NCBI GenBank assembly: GCA_031289755.1
Contig: JAITOU010000023.1
Coordinates: 38,837 to 102,836 of the forward strand
From: Clostridiales bacterium
GTDB lineage: Bacteria > Bacillota > Clostridia > Christensenellales > JAISNN01
Length of the DNA stretch: 64,000 bases
Direction of reading: 5' to 3'
Shown here: in pieces, positions 35,107 through 43,580 of the stretch
How the letters are laid out: every line of letters begins with the position of its first letter
Position numbering within the stretch: position 1 is the stretch's first letter
Notes under the pieces: generated by a model
What the model was told of the DNA's origin: nothing
The model's input: the letters and a program-made list of their open reading frames with translations, nothing else
The model's database searches: none
Translations under genes and position numbers: made by a program

Positions 35107-35955
35107 ATGATAAAATTCGGGCCGGCAGGCAACAGCGCAAGCTTTTATGCGGAAGGTCACACAAAATCAACCGAGACGCCGGAATGGTTAAAAAACAGGG
35201 GTCTCGATTGCTTTGAATATTCTCTCGGACGCGGTATCAATATCGGCGGAGAAACGGCGGCGGAAATAGGTCGGGAAGCGGCAAAATGCGGTATAGAAAT
35301 GAGCGTTCACGCGCCGTATTTTATAAATTTTGCAAATCCCGAATCCTTTGAAAAATCCTTCGGGTATATCGTCGGCTCTCTCAATGTTTTGAAATCCTTA
35401 GGCGGTACGAGATTGGTTTTTCATGTCGGGTCGCAGCAGAAGCAGACGAGAGAGGACGCGCTCAAAAACACGCTCTATGCCTTGTCAAAAGCCGCAGATA
35501 AGCTAAAAACCGATTACCCCGAATTTGACGGCTGTAAGCTTTGCCCCGAAACTATGGGCAAAATAGGACAAATAGGCTCGGTCGACGAGATAATAGAGAT
35601 ATGCAAGACGGACGATATCTTTGTTCCGTGCATAGACTTCGGACACGTCAACGCGAGAGAACACGGCATATTAAAGGACGGCGGCGGTTATGCGGAAATC
35701 CTTTCAAAATATCTCGGCGAATTGGGCGAGCGTGCCGTGCGTATGCACGTTCATTTCAGCAAAATCGAATACTCCGCAGGCGGAGAAGTAAGGCATTTGA
35801 CCTTCGCGGACAATATCTACGGTCCGTACTTCGAGCATCTTGCACCCCTGCTTATCCAAAACCGTATGCAGCCGTATATAATATGCGAATCGGACGGCAC
35901 ACAGGCGGAGGACGCGGCGGAGATGAAAGGGTATTATTTGGGGTTGATAGGATAG
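35107..35955 (+). CDS. nfo: endonuclease IV / AP-endonuclease family 2 TIM-barrel protein
   Basis: 282 residues. Metal ligands typical of the family are seen: SVHAPYFIN, VFHVGS, CPETMGK, CIDFGHVNAR, HVHFSKI and CESDG. It probably cleaves DNA at abasic sites; sugar isomerases share this fold, but the HVHFSKIEY stretch points to the Nfo-like group. It is 12 bases after ribF with AAAAGGAAAAG upstream, so it may be the last gene of the operon, which ends at the hairpin near 36 kb. Confidence 0.82.
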   Translation: MIKFGPAGNSASFYAEGHTKSTETPEWLKNRGLDCFEYSLGRGINIGGETAAEIGREAAKCGIEMSVHAPYFINFANPESFEKSFGYIVGSLNVLKSLGGTRLVFHVGSQQKQTREDALKNTLYALSKAADKLKTDYPEFDGCKLCPETMGKIGQIGSVDEIIEICKTDDIFVPCIDFGHVNAREHGILKDGGGYAEILSKYLGELGERAVRMHVHFSKIEYSAGGEVRHLTFADNIYGPYFEHLAPLLIQNRMQPYIICESDGTQAEDAAEMKGYYLGLIG

Positions 35956-35994
35956 GGGATAATGAAAATTTCTGAAAAGGTTTTTTATAATATA

Positions 35995-36024
35995 ACAGCT
36001 CTCTAATTGCGATTAGAGAGCTGT
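35995..36024. terminator. 13-bp perfect hairpin at the island border
   Basis: ACAGCTCTCTAAT, TGCG loop, ATTAGAGAGCTGT. Only a short T stretch follows on either strand. It separates the GC-rich operon from the AT-rich island and ends both convergent units. Confidence 0.7.
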
Positions 36025-36046
36025 GGATTTATGATTTTTTAATTAG

Positions 36047-36565
36047 TTAACAACTTGTTTCTATTGAAGAAAGTGCCGATAAATAAAAAGGAGTCATAAT
36101 TACGATTAAGGCTTCTTGGCTTATATCTCTGTTTGTGAGTGAATATCTAAGTTCATCTGCAAAATTTTTATAGAAATAAACATCGGCAATGTATTCAGGA
36201 GAAAGTTTTTGCATAATCGTACTTAAATAAAAAACACAAAAATGTTCATTAATATGCTTAGACAAATTTTCATCAATTTTGTCAGAAACCCAAAAAGGAC
36301 GCAATTTATTTATCCAAAAACTTGTTATAGAAGCGCGTTTATATTCATTAATATGTGTTCTTTCATGAAAAATATAAAAATAATCATCGCGCTTATCAAC
36401 TCTAATAAGGACATCTCGTAAAAGTGCACGATTTATACTTACATTAGCAAAATCGAAGTCACGCGCAATACACATCTGTTTTAAAACAAATTCGATAGCA
36501 TCGGATTTTTCTTTTATAACAGGATCGTCTTGTTCTGGATCGATATAGACATTGTTCTTTATCAT
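36047..36565 (-). CDS. unknown protein of the AT-rich island
   Basis: 172 residues, mostly helical, no signal peptide and no membrane segment. A FHERTHINEYKRASITSFWINKLRPFW stretch looks like a helical packing region but lacks an HExxH zinc motif. Not recognised. It lies 19 bases after a 59-residue gene with which it is probably co-transcribed from the promoter at 36807. Base composition (about 30% GC) differs sharply from the host genes. A role as antitoxin, toxin or phage-related factor is possible but unproven. Confidence 0.65.
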   Translation of the reverse strand: MIKNNVYIDPEQDDPVIKEKSDAIEFVLKQMCIARDFDFANVSINRALLRDVLIRVDKRDDYFYIFHERTHINEYKRASITSFWINKLRPFWVSDKIDENLSKHINEHFCVFYLSTIMQKLSPEYIADVYFYKNFADELRYSLTNRDISQEALIVIMTPFYLSALSSIETSC

Positions 36566-36584
36566 TTGACAATAAAACCCTTTG

Positions 36585-36764
36585 CTATTTACTTAAAATT
36601 TCTTTCATAACATCTTTATATTTAGTACATAATTCTTCTGCACCTTGCTTTGTAAGGATATCAAAAGGTATATCACTTAATGGTTTATTATGTGTCGCAT
36701 CACTTTTCTTTAGTTTTTCGTTTGAAAATGTAGACACTTTTTTTTCTGTTTCATAAGATTCCAT
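36585..36764 (-). CDS. 59-residue protein, candidate partner of the island operon
   Basis: MESYETEKKVSTFSNEKLKK opens a highly charged, probably helical 59-residue protein ending in KDVMKEILSK. The stop (TAG) lies 19 bases before the 172-residue gene. The Shine-Dalgarno AAGGAGG is 12 bases upstream, unusually far; a closer ATG in another frame gives a 7-codon peptide (MKTYGIL) that overlaps the start. No family recognised. Confidence 0.6.
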   Translation of the reverse strand: MESYETEKKVSTFSNEKLKKSDATHNKPLSDIPFDILTKQGAEELCTKYKDVMKEILSK

Positions 36765-36806
36765 ACGTTTTCATTTCCTCCTTAAAGTTCATCTGACAGC
36801 CTTTAT

Positions 36807-36835
36807 ATTATATATAATATTAAAATAATTGTCAA
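36807..36835 (-). promoter_or_regulatory. perfect consensus promoter of the two-gene island operon
   Basis: Minus strand: TTGACA (36835-36830), 17-bp spacer, TATAAT (36812-36807). A full consensus, expected to be strong and therefore possibly repressed by a factor. Confidence 0.85.
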
Positions 36836-36898
36836 GGCTTTTATGTCATCAATTTTAAAATACTATACAATTTGACGCTAAAGGGCAGCTCTATCCGC

Positions 36899-37879
36899 TT
36901 ATATGTATTTTTCGATATCTATTCCAAAATTTTTATAGATTTGTTTACTTGATTTGCTTATTATAGGTTTTGTGACATTTGAGAAATAATTTTTGACGTT
37001 ATCAATAATCATTATATTACGGATAATCTTATCAAAATTGAATAAATCCATATTTTTATTATCTAATAAAAATTTGATGTATGGGTCTTTGATTGCTTTA
37101 TCAATATCTGATATCAATTTATATTTGCATTTTGATAATTCTTCTATTATCTCACGACAATTACGGAAATCAGATAATATCCACCTGTAATTAAATTTTG
37201 TTTTCATATATACATTCAATGATATATCATTAATCTCTATATCCCAAGAATTATTATCTGCATTATTTTGAGTTTCTGCTATTATATTATTCAATTCTAA
37301 AATTTTATTGTCAGCTACTTCTAACAAGCCGGCAATTAAATTAACATCTCTGGATAGTTTTATATCAATATTAGTGCTTTTGTGATATATTGTATCATGA
37401 GTCATTTCTGACCATGCGTGTTGTAGTAATGTCCTAACTTGTATTTCAACTTTTAAGTCTGCAAATTCTTTATTTTCTGTCGATTGTAAATGGGATTTTT
37501 TAAAAGAAGCTATATAATGTACGGATAAATATCCGACTTTGTTACTTTCTAATAATTTGGCTTTATCTTCAGAATTTTCAAAATCTATTTCAAATTCGCT
37601 TTCGAGAAATTTACAAACATCATTTACTTCTTTTAACGATTTTGTAATGATGCGAAATCCTGCAAAATCTGTAAATTGTTTTTTAAGATCACAATATTCT
37701 TTTTTTATACATTTTTCATAAAACTTATCTTTATCTTTGATTCTATGTTCTATTTTTGCATATTCTATTTTTTCGCTTTTTAGCGAATTTTCCGTCATAT
37801 CTTTGATACGCAATAAAAAATCACTATAACTTTTTTTGTTATCGTCATAATATTTTTCAATTGTGCTTTTGTCTAACAT
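36899..37879 (-). CDS. RelA/SpoT-type small alarmone synthetase with extra C-terminal domain
   Basis: 326 residues from the ATG at 37879, which has GAGG six bases upstream; the longer open frame covers the promoter. The synthetase domain (residues about 10-200) shows the substrate-binding HRIKDKDKFYEK, the TDFAGFRI motif with the metal Asp, GYLSVHYI (G-loop Tyr), and EIQVRTLLQHAWSEMTH, so it should be active. No HD hydrolase domain is present. About 130 residues of unknown structure follow. Such proteins make (p)ppGpp or pppApp, or act as tRNA-pyrophosphorylating toxins (toxSAS). It could be a stress regulator or a phage-defence toxin; the AT-rich island setting favours the second. Confidence 0.88.
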   Translation of the reverse strand: MLDKSTIEKYYDDNKKSYSDFLLRIKDMTENSLKSEKIEYAKIEHRIKDKDKFYEKCIKKEYCDLKKQFTDFAGFRIITKSLKEVNDVCKFLESEFEIDFENSEDKAKLLESNKVGYLSVHYIASFKKSHLQSTENKEFADLKVEIQVRTLLQHAWSEMTHDTIYHKSTNIDIKLSRDVNLIAGLLEVADNKILELNNIIAETQNNADNNSWDIEINDISLNVYMKTKFNYRWILSDFRNCREIIEELSKCKYKLISDIDKAIKDPYIKFLLDNKNMDLFNFDKIIRNIMIIDNVKNYFSNVTKPIISKSSKQIYKNFGIDIEKYI

Positions 37880-37909
37880 ATCCAACCTCATACGTGTTAT
37901 TTCAATTAG

Positions 37910-37938
37910 ATTATACCATAATTTATGAAAGTTGTCAA
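37910..37938 (-). promoter_or_regulatory. consensus promoter of the alarmone synthetase
   Basis: Minus strand: TTGACA (37938-37933), 17-bp spacer, TATAAT (37915-37910), 31 bases before the chosen start. Confidence 0.85.
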
Positions 37939-38044
37939 GTTTTAATGAATAAGTACAAAAAGGGGAAATTAAAAAAATCGACAACCGCTTTTTAATTAAG
38001 AGAAAAGCGCCGTCATTTCACTATGTTTATTTTTAAAAATATGG

Positions 38045-38089
38045 TATAATTATCAATAACATTATAAGCTGCCGCTTTGCGGTGTTTTT
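38045..38089 (+). promoter_or_regulatory. lysS -10 box and small leader hairpin
   Basis: TATAAT at 38045-38050 has no clear -35. In the leader CCGC, TTT loop, GCGG is followed by TGTTTTT, a miniature terminator-like hairpin that could attenuate lysS. No T-box sequence is present. Confidence 0.45.
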
Positions 38090-38134
38090 GATATTCTTTA
38101 AAACAGATAAAATTTTTCGGAGAAATATTATATT

Positions 38135-39631
38135 ATGTCTGAGAACAATAATGTAAATAACACGGTCGGACAAGAAACCGATATTGCCGAGTCGATACGG
38201 GTCAGAAGAGAAAAGCTCAAAGAGCTTATCGACGCAGGCAAAAATCCTTATGAAGAAACGGTTTACGACAGGACCGATAACGCCGCCGATATAGTCGGCG
38301 ACTATCGGAACTACGAAGGAAAGGACGTTTCTTTGGCGGGCAGAATCATGTCGCGCAGGATTATGGGCAAGGCGAGCTTTTGTCATATCGCCGACTTTTC
38401 GGGAAGCATACAGATATATCTCAAAGCCGACGAGCTGGGAGATATTTATGAAGAATTTAAGCACTTCGATATCGGCGATATCGTCGGAATAAAGGGTGCG
38501 GTCTTTACTACGCACAAGGGCGAGATATCCGTGAGAACGACGGCGATTAAGCTGCTTTCAAAGTCGCTTTTGCCGCTCCCCGAGAAGTACCACGGTCTCA
38601 AAGACCCTGATTTGCGTTACAGGCAGCGATACGTCGATTTGATAGCCAATCCCGAAGTAAAAAACAGCTTCGTCATAAGGAGCAAAATTATAAAAGCCAT
38701 TAGAGATTTTCTCGACGGAGAAGGCTACATCGAGGTCGAAACGCCTATCCTGAATACCGTCGCGGGCGGCGCGGACGCACGCCCCTTTGTCACTTACCAC
38801 AATACTCTCGATATGCAGATGTATCTCAGAATCGCGCCGGAGCTGTATCTAAAAAAGCTCATTGTCGGCGGCTTCGAGAGAGTGTACGAGCTGGGCAGAC
38901 TCTTCCGCAACGAAGGAATGAGTATAAGGCACAATCCGGAATTTACCACCGTAGAATTATATGCGGCATACTGCGACTACAACGACATGATGACGGCGGC
39001 TGAAAGAATGATGGAATACACCGCGCTCAAAGTATTGGGTACGACGGAATTTGAATATCAGGGCACGCCGATAAGCTTTAAAGCCCCTTGGAAAAAAATG
39101 ACCATGACCGAAGCCGTCAAGGAGCTTGCCGGTATAGACTGCCAAAACCTGTCGGTTAAGGACATCATAAAGGCGGCGGCAAAGCAGGGCGTAGAGATAT
39201 CTAAGGACGCTTCGCACGGCACTGCCGTTTACAAGGTTTTTGACGAGCTTGTCGAAAGCAAGCTGATACAGCCGACCTTTATCACCGAATATCCCGTAGA
39301 GATTTCGCCGCTGGCAAAAAAGAAAAAAAGCGACGGAAGTATGACCGAGCGTTTTGAGATTTTTGTCTACGGCAGAGAATTGGGCAACGCTTATTCGGAG
39401 CTTAACGACCCTATCGACCAGAAGCAGAGATTTGCCGAGCAGGCAAAAAAGAAAGAGAAGGGCGATTTGGAAGCTCAATCGGGCGACGAGGATTTTGTCA
39501 CCGCTCTCGAATACGGTATGCCGCCGACCGGCGGTATGGGCATAGGCATAGACAGGCTTGCAATGTTTTTGACCGACAGCGTGTCTATACGCGACGTGTT
39601 GCTCTTCCCGACGATGAAGCCGATACGTTAA
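38135..39631 (+). CDS. lysS: lysine-tRNA ligase, class II
   Basis: 498 residues. The N-terminal OB-fold anticodon domain (about 65-150: VSLAGRIMSRRIMGKASFCHIAD) is followed by the class II core with motif 2 FRNEGMSIRHNPEFTTVELY (about 265) and motif 3 GMGIGIDRLAM (about 470). It charges tRNA-Lys. It heads a colinear run of eight genes to 47240, all with gaps under 35 bases or overlaps. CGGAGAA upstream of the ATG. Confidence 0.97.
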   Translation: MSENNNVNNTVGQETDIAESIRVRREKLKELIDAGKNPYEETVYDRTDNAADIVGDYRNYEGKDVSLAGRIMSRRIMGKASFCHIADFSGSIQIYLKADELGDIYEEFKHFDIGDIVGIKGAVFTTHKGEISVRTTAIKLLSKSLLPLPEKYHGLKDPDLRYRQRYVDLIANPEVKNSFVIRSKIIKAIRDFLDGEGYIEVETPILNTVAGGADARPFVTYHNTLDMQMYLRIAPELYLKKLIVGGFERVYELGRLFRNEGMSIRHNPEFTTVELYAAYCDYNDMMTAAERMMEYTALKVLGTTEFEYQGTPISFKAPWKKMTMTEAVKELAGIDCQNLSVKDIIKAAAKQGVEISKDASHGTAVYKVFDELVESKLIQPTFITEYPVEISPLAKKKKSDGSMTERFEIFVYGRELGNAYSELNDPIDQKQRFAEQAKKKEKGDLEAQSGDEDFVTALEYGMPPTGGMGIGIDRLAMFLTDSVSIRDVLLFPTMKPIR

Positions 39632-39660
39632 ACGAATTAAAGACAGACAGGTATTTTTGT

Positions 39661-41082
39661 ATGAAGCTCAAAACACCGATAGCCGACGGCGTGACCGAAT
39701 ATATAAAAGCCCGTCCGGTCAGATTTCACACTCCCGGACATCAGGGCGTCTTTAAGGACGGAATCTTTAAGGGTTCGGATGCGGATATAACCGAGCTGTC
39801 TTTTTCGGATAATCTGCTCTTTTCGGACGGCATTATCAGACAATCGGAGAACCAAGCGGCGGAGCTTTACGGTACGCAGGGAACGCTCTTTTTTACAAAC
39901 GGAGCGACGGCGGCGGTCTTTACGGCGGTGTCCGCGCTTGCGGTACGGGGGGCGTATATAGCGGTCGGAGCTAATTGCCACAGGTCGGTCTTTTCGGCGG
40001 CGGCGGTTTGCGGTCTTAAACCTGTTTTTTATGACACGGCGGACGACGGCGGCGGTTATCTGCTTCCGGCAAACGCGGATAGTATAGAAAGGCTTTTAAA
40101 AGCATTTTACGATGCTGCGATAAGCGGAGCGGAAGGTATAGAAAGGTCTTTAAAGAACAGTGCGGCAAACAGTGCAAAAAAAATCTCCGCAGTCGTAGTG
40201 ACATCGCCCGATTATTTCGGGAAATGTGCGGAGATAAAGGAGATATACAAGGTAACCCAAAAATACGGCGTCCGTCTGATAATAGACGCCGCGCACGGAG
40301 CGCATTTCAGATATAGCGCACTTTTGCCCGATGCCGCCGTCGGATGCGCGGATTACGTCATAGAAGGCTGTCACAAGACCATGCCGGTATACACGGGGGG
40401 CGCGCTGCTCCATTGCAACGGCTCTAAGCTGCGTTTAGATGCGGAGCTAAAAAGGGCGGTCTTTCACAGCACAAGCCCGCAATATATCACTCTCGCGTCG
40501 ATAGATTATGCCATAGCCGAGCTGAACGACAACGGAGAAGGGCTTTATAGGACGCTTGCCGCAAGGACGGAAAAATTTTATAAACAAGCGGCGGACGCGG
40601 GATTTTTTATAAAAAATCAAGACGGCGCTAACTGCGATTTTTCAAGGCTCGTCATATCGTGCGGAGAGTATTCGGGGGCGGAATTATGCGGAGAGCTTGA
40701 GAAAAAAAATATCTTTGCCGAAACCGCCTACGGCAACAGAGCGGTATTTATCCTGTCGCCGTACAATGTCGGGGCTTTGGACAACTTGGCGGACGCGCTC
40801 AAAGGTATAAGGCTGAGCCGCAAAGCCGAAAGGATAGATTTTCCGCCGAGAAGCGGCTGCGTTGCGGACGCGGACGGAGTAGGGAACGGTATCGAATATG
40901 TAAGTATAGATGACATTCTCGGCAGAACGGCGGCGTCGGAGATAGGAGTCTATCCGCCCGGAACGCCTGCGGTATTGCGCGGCGAAGCGATAACGGCGGC
41001 GGCATTCGGTTATCTCTCGAAGCACAAGGACAGGCTCTTCGGGCTTATCGAGGGAAAGGTCGGAGTGATAAAGGGCGGTTAA
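39661..41082 (+). CDS. Orn/Lys/Arg decarboxylase family protein (YaaO/SpeA-like)
   Basis: 473 residues, a fold type I PLP enzyme. TPGHQG near the N-terminus, then IIDAAHGAHF and GCHKTMPVYTGGALLH with the PLP lysine at about residue 239, and the C-terminal YPPGTPAVLRGE are family signatures. It decarboxylates a basic amino acid, giving a diamine or agmatine for polyamine synthesis. Position just before tmk is conserved as yaaO in Bacillus. Substrate among Arg, Lys and Orn cannot be read from the sequence. Confidence 0.9.
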   Translation: MKLKTPIADGVTEYIKARPVRFHTPGHQGVFKDGIFKGSDADITELSFSDNLLFSDGIIRQSENQAAELYGTQGTLFFTNGATAAVFTAVSALAVRGAYIAVGANCHRSVFSAAAVCGLKPVFYDTADDGGGYLLPANADSIERLLKAFYDAAISGAEGIERSLKNSAANSAKKISAVVVTSPDYFGKCAEIKEIYKVTQKYGVRLIIDAAHGAHFRYSALLPDAAVGCADYVIEGCHKTMPVYTGGALLHCNGSKLRLDAELKRAVFHSTSPQYITLASIDYAIAELNDNGEGLYRTLAARTEKFYKQAADAGFFIKNQDGANCDFSRLVISCGEYSGAELCGELEKKNIFAETAYGNRAVFILSPYNVGALDNLADALKGIRLSRKAERIDFPPRSGCVADADGVGNGIEYVSIDDILGRTAASEIGVYPPGTPAVLRGEAITAAAFGYLSKHKDRLFGLIEGKVGVIKGG

Positions 41083-41115
41083 GACGCAAGAAACAAATTT
41101 TTTGAGAGAGAGAAT

Positions 41116-41730
41116 ATGAAAGGCAAATTTATTACGTTAGAGGGAGCGGAGAGAGTCGGCAAAAGCACTTATGTCAAGATGCTCAAAGACTATTTGACGT
41201 TGGACGGAAGGTTTTATACCTTTACGAGAGAGCCGGGCGGCGACGCGATTTCCGAAAGAATAAGGGAGATAATTCTCGATAAGGATTATCTCGGCAAAAT
41301 GTCCTATCACAGCGAAGCTCTTTTGTATGCCGCCGCAAGGTGTCAGCATATAGACAGCGTGATATTGCCGGCATTGAACGGCGGCAAGAACGTCGTTTGC
41401 GACAGATATATTCATTCGTCTTACGCATATCAGGGCTATGCGAGAGGGCTTGGGTGCGATTATATAAGAAATATCAATCGATACGCCGTAGATAATTGTA
41501 TGCCGGACGCGGTGATATTTATCGATTTGAGTCCCGACAAGGCGTATCAACGCGATACCGACAACGACGACAGGCTCGAAAACGAAAAGCTCGAATTTCA
41601 CAGAGCTGTCTACAACGGCTTTAAGGAATTGGAAAAGACCGAAAAAAACTTCTATTCGATAGTGCCGGGAAGCAGGGAAGAAACCTTCGGGCAGATATTG
41701 TCGCTCTTAAAGGATATAAAATTTATCTGA
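41116..41730 (+). CDS. tmk: dTMP kinase
   Basis: 204 residues. The P-loop is LEGAERVGKST (more usually EGxDGxGKST); the DR(Y/H) motif is CDRYIHSSYAYQG; TREPGG and LSPDKAYQR complete the family pattern. It phosphorylates dTMP. AGAGAGAG precedes the ATG. Followed 21 bases later by holB, the usual neighbour. Confidence 0.95.
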   Translation: MKGKFITLEGAERVGKSTYVKMLKDYLTLDGRFYTFTREPGGDAISERIREIILDKDYLGKMSYHSEALLYAAARCQHIDSVILPALNGGKNVVCDRYIHSSYAYQGYARGLGCDYIRNINRYAVDNCMPDAVIFIDLSPDKAYQRDTDNDDRLENEKLEFHRAVYNGFKELEKTEKNFYSIVPGSREETFGQILSLLKDIKFI

Positions 41731-41751
41731 TAATCAAATCAAGGAAAGGTC

Positions 41752-42708
41752 ATGCAAAACAAATATTATCCGCTTATAAATTCACGAACCGTCGCGCATT
41801 TGCGAAAGCAGGTCGGGAACGGTACGCTTAAACACAGCTATCTCCTTGTTACGCCCGACAAAAGCGCGGCGGCGGATATCTTTATGCTTTTTGCGCTCAC
41901 TGTCAATTGCACGGGCGGAAGGGGCGGCGTGAACGGAGCGTGCTTCGAGTGCGCGGAATGCCGTAAAATCCTTTCGGAAAATCATTCGGGAGTCAAGGCG
42001 TACAACGGCAAATTTAACACCGCCGACGTAAACGACCTTATCGACGACCTTTATATAAGACCAATCGACGGCGGATTTAAGCTGTATTTTATCAATAATG
42101 CCGACGCGCTTTTGCCGGCGGTGCAAAATAAACTCTTGAAGTCATTGGAAGAACCGCCCGAATATGTCATATTTTTTCTTGCGGCGGCAAACGAGGACGC
42201 GGTATTAAAGACCGTAACGTCGCGCTGCGAAAAGCTCTACGAAACGACCTTTGACGGCGATACTGCCGAGAGAATATTAAAGGCGGAATACCCCGACGAC
42301 GATTTTGTAAAAAACGCCGTGCTTTGCGCCGACGGTTTTGTCGATAACGCGAGAACGATGATAGAGGACGCGGCTTATCGCAAGCTTTTTTATGAATGTA
42401 TAGAGATTATGAACGGACTAAAAAAAAGCGGCGAAATAATAAACTATCTCTTTCGTCCGGCTTTTGAAAAGGAATATTTTAAAACGACGCTCAATATTTT
42501 GGAAGCTATGGTAAACGCTACGATACGCGGTATAGAAACTGGCGATGAAAAGCTGATTTTTATAAAGGATACCGACGTATGCGTATTGAATAAATACATT
42601 TTTCTCATCGTCGTGGCACGCAAAAAAACGGCGTTTAATGCGGTCAGCGTGTCCGTCGCCGAAAATTTATTAATGAATATGTTGGAGGTAAAATATCTAT
42701 GCCGATAG
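41752..42708 (+). CDS. holB: DNA polymerase III subunit delta'
   Basis: 318 residues. The family's layout is visible: a degenerate P-loop (SYLLVTPDKSAAAD), a zinc module CTGGRGG...CFECAEC, YFINNADALLPAVQNKLLKSLEEPPE and TVTSRC (arginine-finger motif). Part of the clamp loader. It overlaps ricT by 10 bases. YaaQ (DarA) and YaaR, normally between tmk and holB in Bacillus, are absent. Confidence 0.92.
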   Translation: MQNKYYPLINSRTVAHLRKQVGNGTLKHSYLLVTPDKSAAADIFMLFALTVNCTGGRGGVNGACFECAECRKILSENHSGVKAYNGKFNTADVNDLIDDLYIRPIDGGFKLYFINNADALLPAVQNKLLKSLEEPPEYVIFFLAAANEDAVLKTVTSRCEKLYETTFDGDTAERILKAEYPDDDFVKNAVLCADGFVDNARTMIEDAAYRKLFYECIEIMNGLKKSGEIINYLFRPAFEKEYFKTTLNILEAMVNATIRGIETGDEKLIFIKDTDVCVLNKYIFLIVVARKKTAFNAVSVSVAENLLMNMLEVKYLCR

Positions 42709-43568
42709 TTGTAGGTGTAAGATTTAATAACAAAAAAAAGGTCTACTATTTTGACCCGCTCAACGTGAGCTTCGGAGAGGGCGACGGCGTAATAGTCGAT
42801 ACGGCTAAGGGCGTGGAATACGGCTTTATCGCCATGCCGAATAAAGAGGTCGGAGAGAGAGATATTGTCGCGCCGCTCAAAAGTATACTCCGAAAGGCGA
42901 CGCCGGACGACGATGCGGTATTTAAGCGCAATACGGACGAAAAGCCGGAAATCTTAAAGGTCACCGCCGAAAAAATACAAAAAAGAGAGCTTGTAATGAA
43001 GCTTGTCGACGCCGAATATACCTTTGACAGGACAAAGCTCATCATATATTTCACTTCGGAGGGCAGAGTGGATTTTAGAGAGCTTGTCAAGGATTTGGCG
43101 GCCGTCTTTAAGGTCGGGATAGAGTTGCGCCAGATATATGAGCGCGACGAAGCAAAGATGAGAGGCGCACTCGCGCCTTGCGGACGTCCGTGTTGCTGCG
43201 CCAATCATTTGAACGACTTTGAAAAGGTGTCTATCAAAATGGCAAAGATACAGGGCTTGTCGCTCAATCCCGCCAAAATAAGCGGAGTTTGCGGACGGCT
43301 GATGTGCTGTCTGGCTTATGAGAATAAGTATTATAAGGAAACCTTTAAGGAAATGCCTAAGGTCGGAACGAACGCCGTTACGCCCGACGGCGACGGCATG
43401 GTCGAATCCAACGATATATTAAGGCAGACGTCGAGAATAAAAATCCGCCTTGCCGACGGGACTTTCGATATAAGAAATTACAAATTGAAGGACTTAAAAA
43501 ACATGGTCAAACAGTCTGAAAAGGAAATCAACGACGACGATGCGGACGACTTGAAGGCATTGGAATAA
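42699..43568 (+). CDS. ricT: PSP1-domain protein RicT (YaaT)
   Basis: 289 residues. The PSP1 domain ends with the Cys-rich signature CGRPCCCANHL and CGRLMCCLAYE, cysteines that bind an iron-sulfur cluster in the RicAFT complex. In Bacillus that complex controls RNase Y action and the sporulation phosphorelay, which fits the presence of SigH. The ATG lies inside the end of holB behind TGGAGG. Confidence 0.94.
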   Translation: MPIVVGVRFNNKKKVYYFDPLNVSFGEGDGVIVDTAKGVEYGFIAMPNKEVGERDIVAPLKSILRKATPDDDAVFKRNTDEKPEILKVTAEKIQKRELVMKLVDAEYTFDRTKLIIYFTSEGRVDFRELVKDLAAVFKVGIELRQIYERDEAKMRGALAPCGRPCCCANHLNDFEKVSIKMAKIQGLSLNPAKISGVCGRLMCCLAYENKYYKETFKEMPKVGTNAVTPDGDGMVESNDILRQTSRIKIRLADGTFDIRNYKLKDLKNMVKQSEKEINDDDADDLKALE

Positions 43569-43580
43569 AGAGGATTTTTG

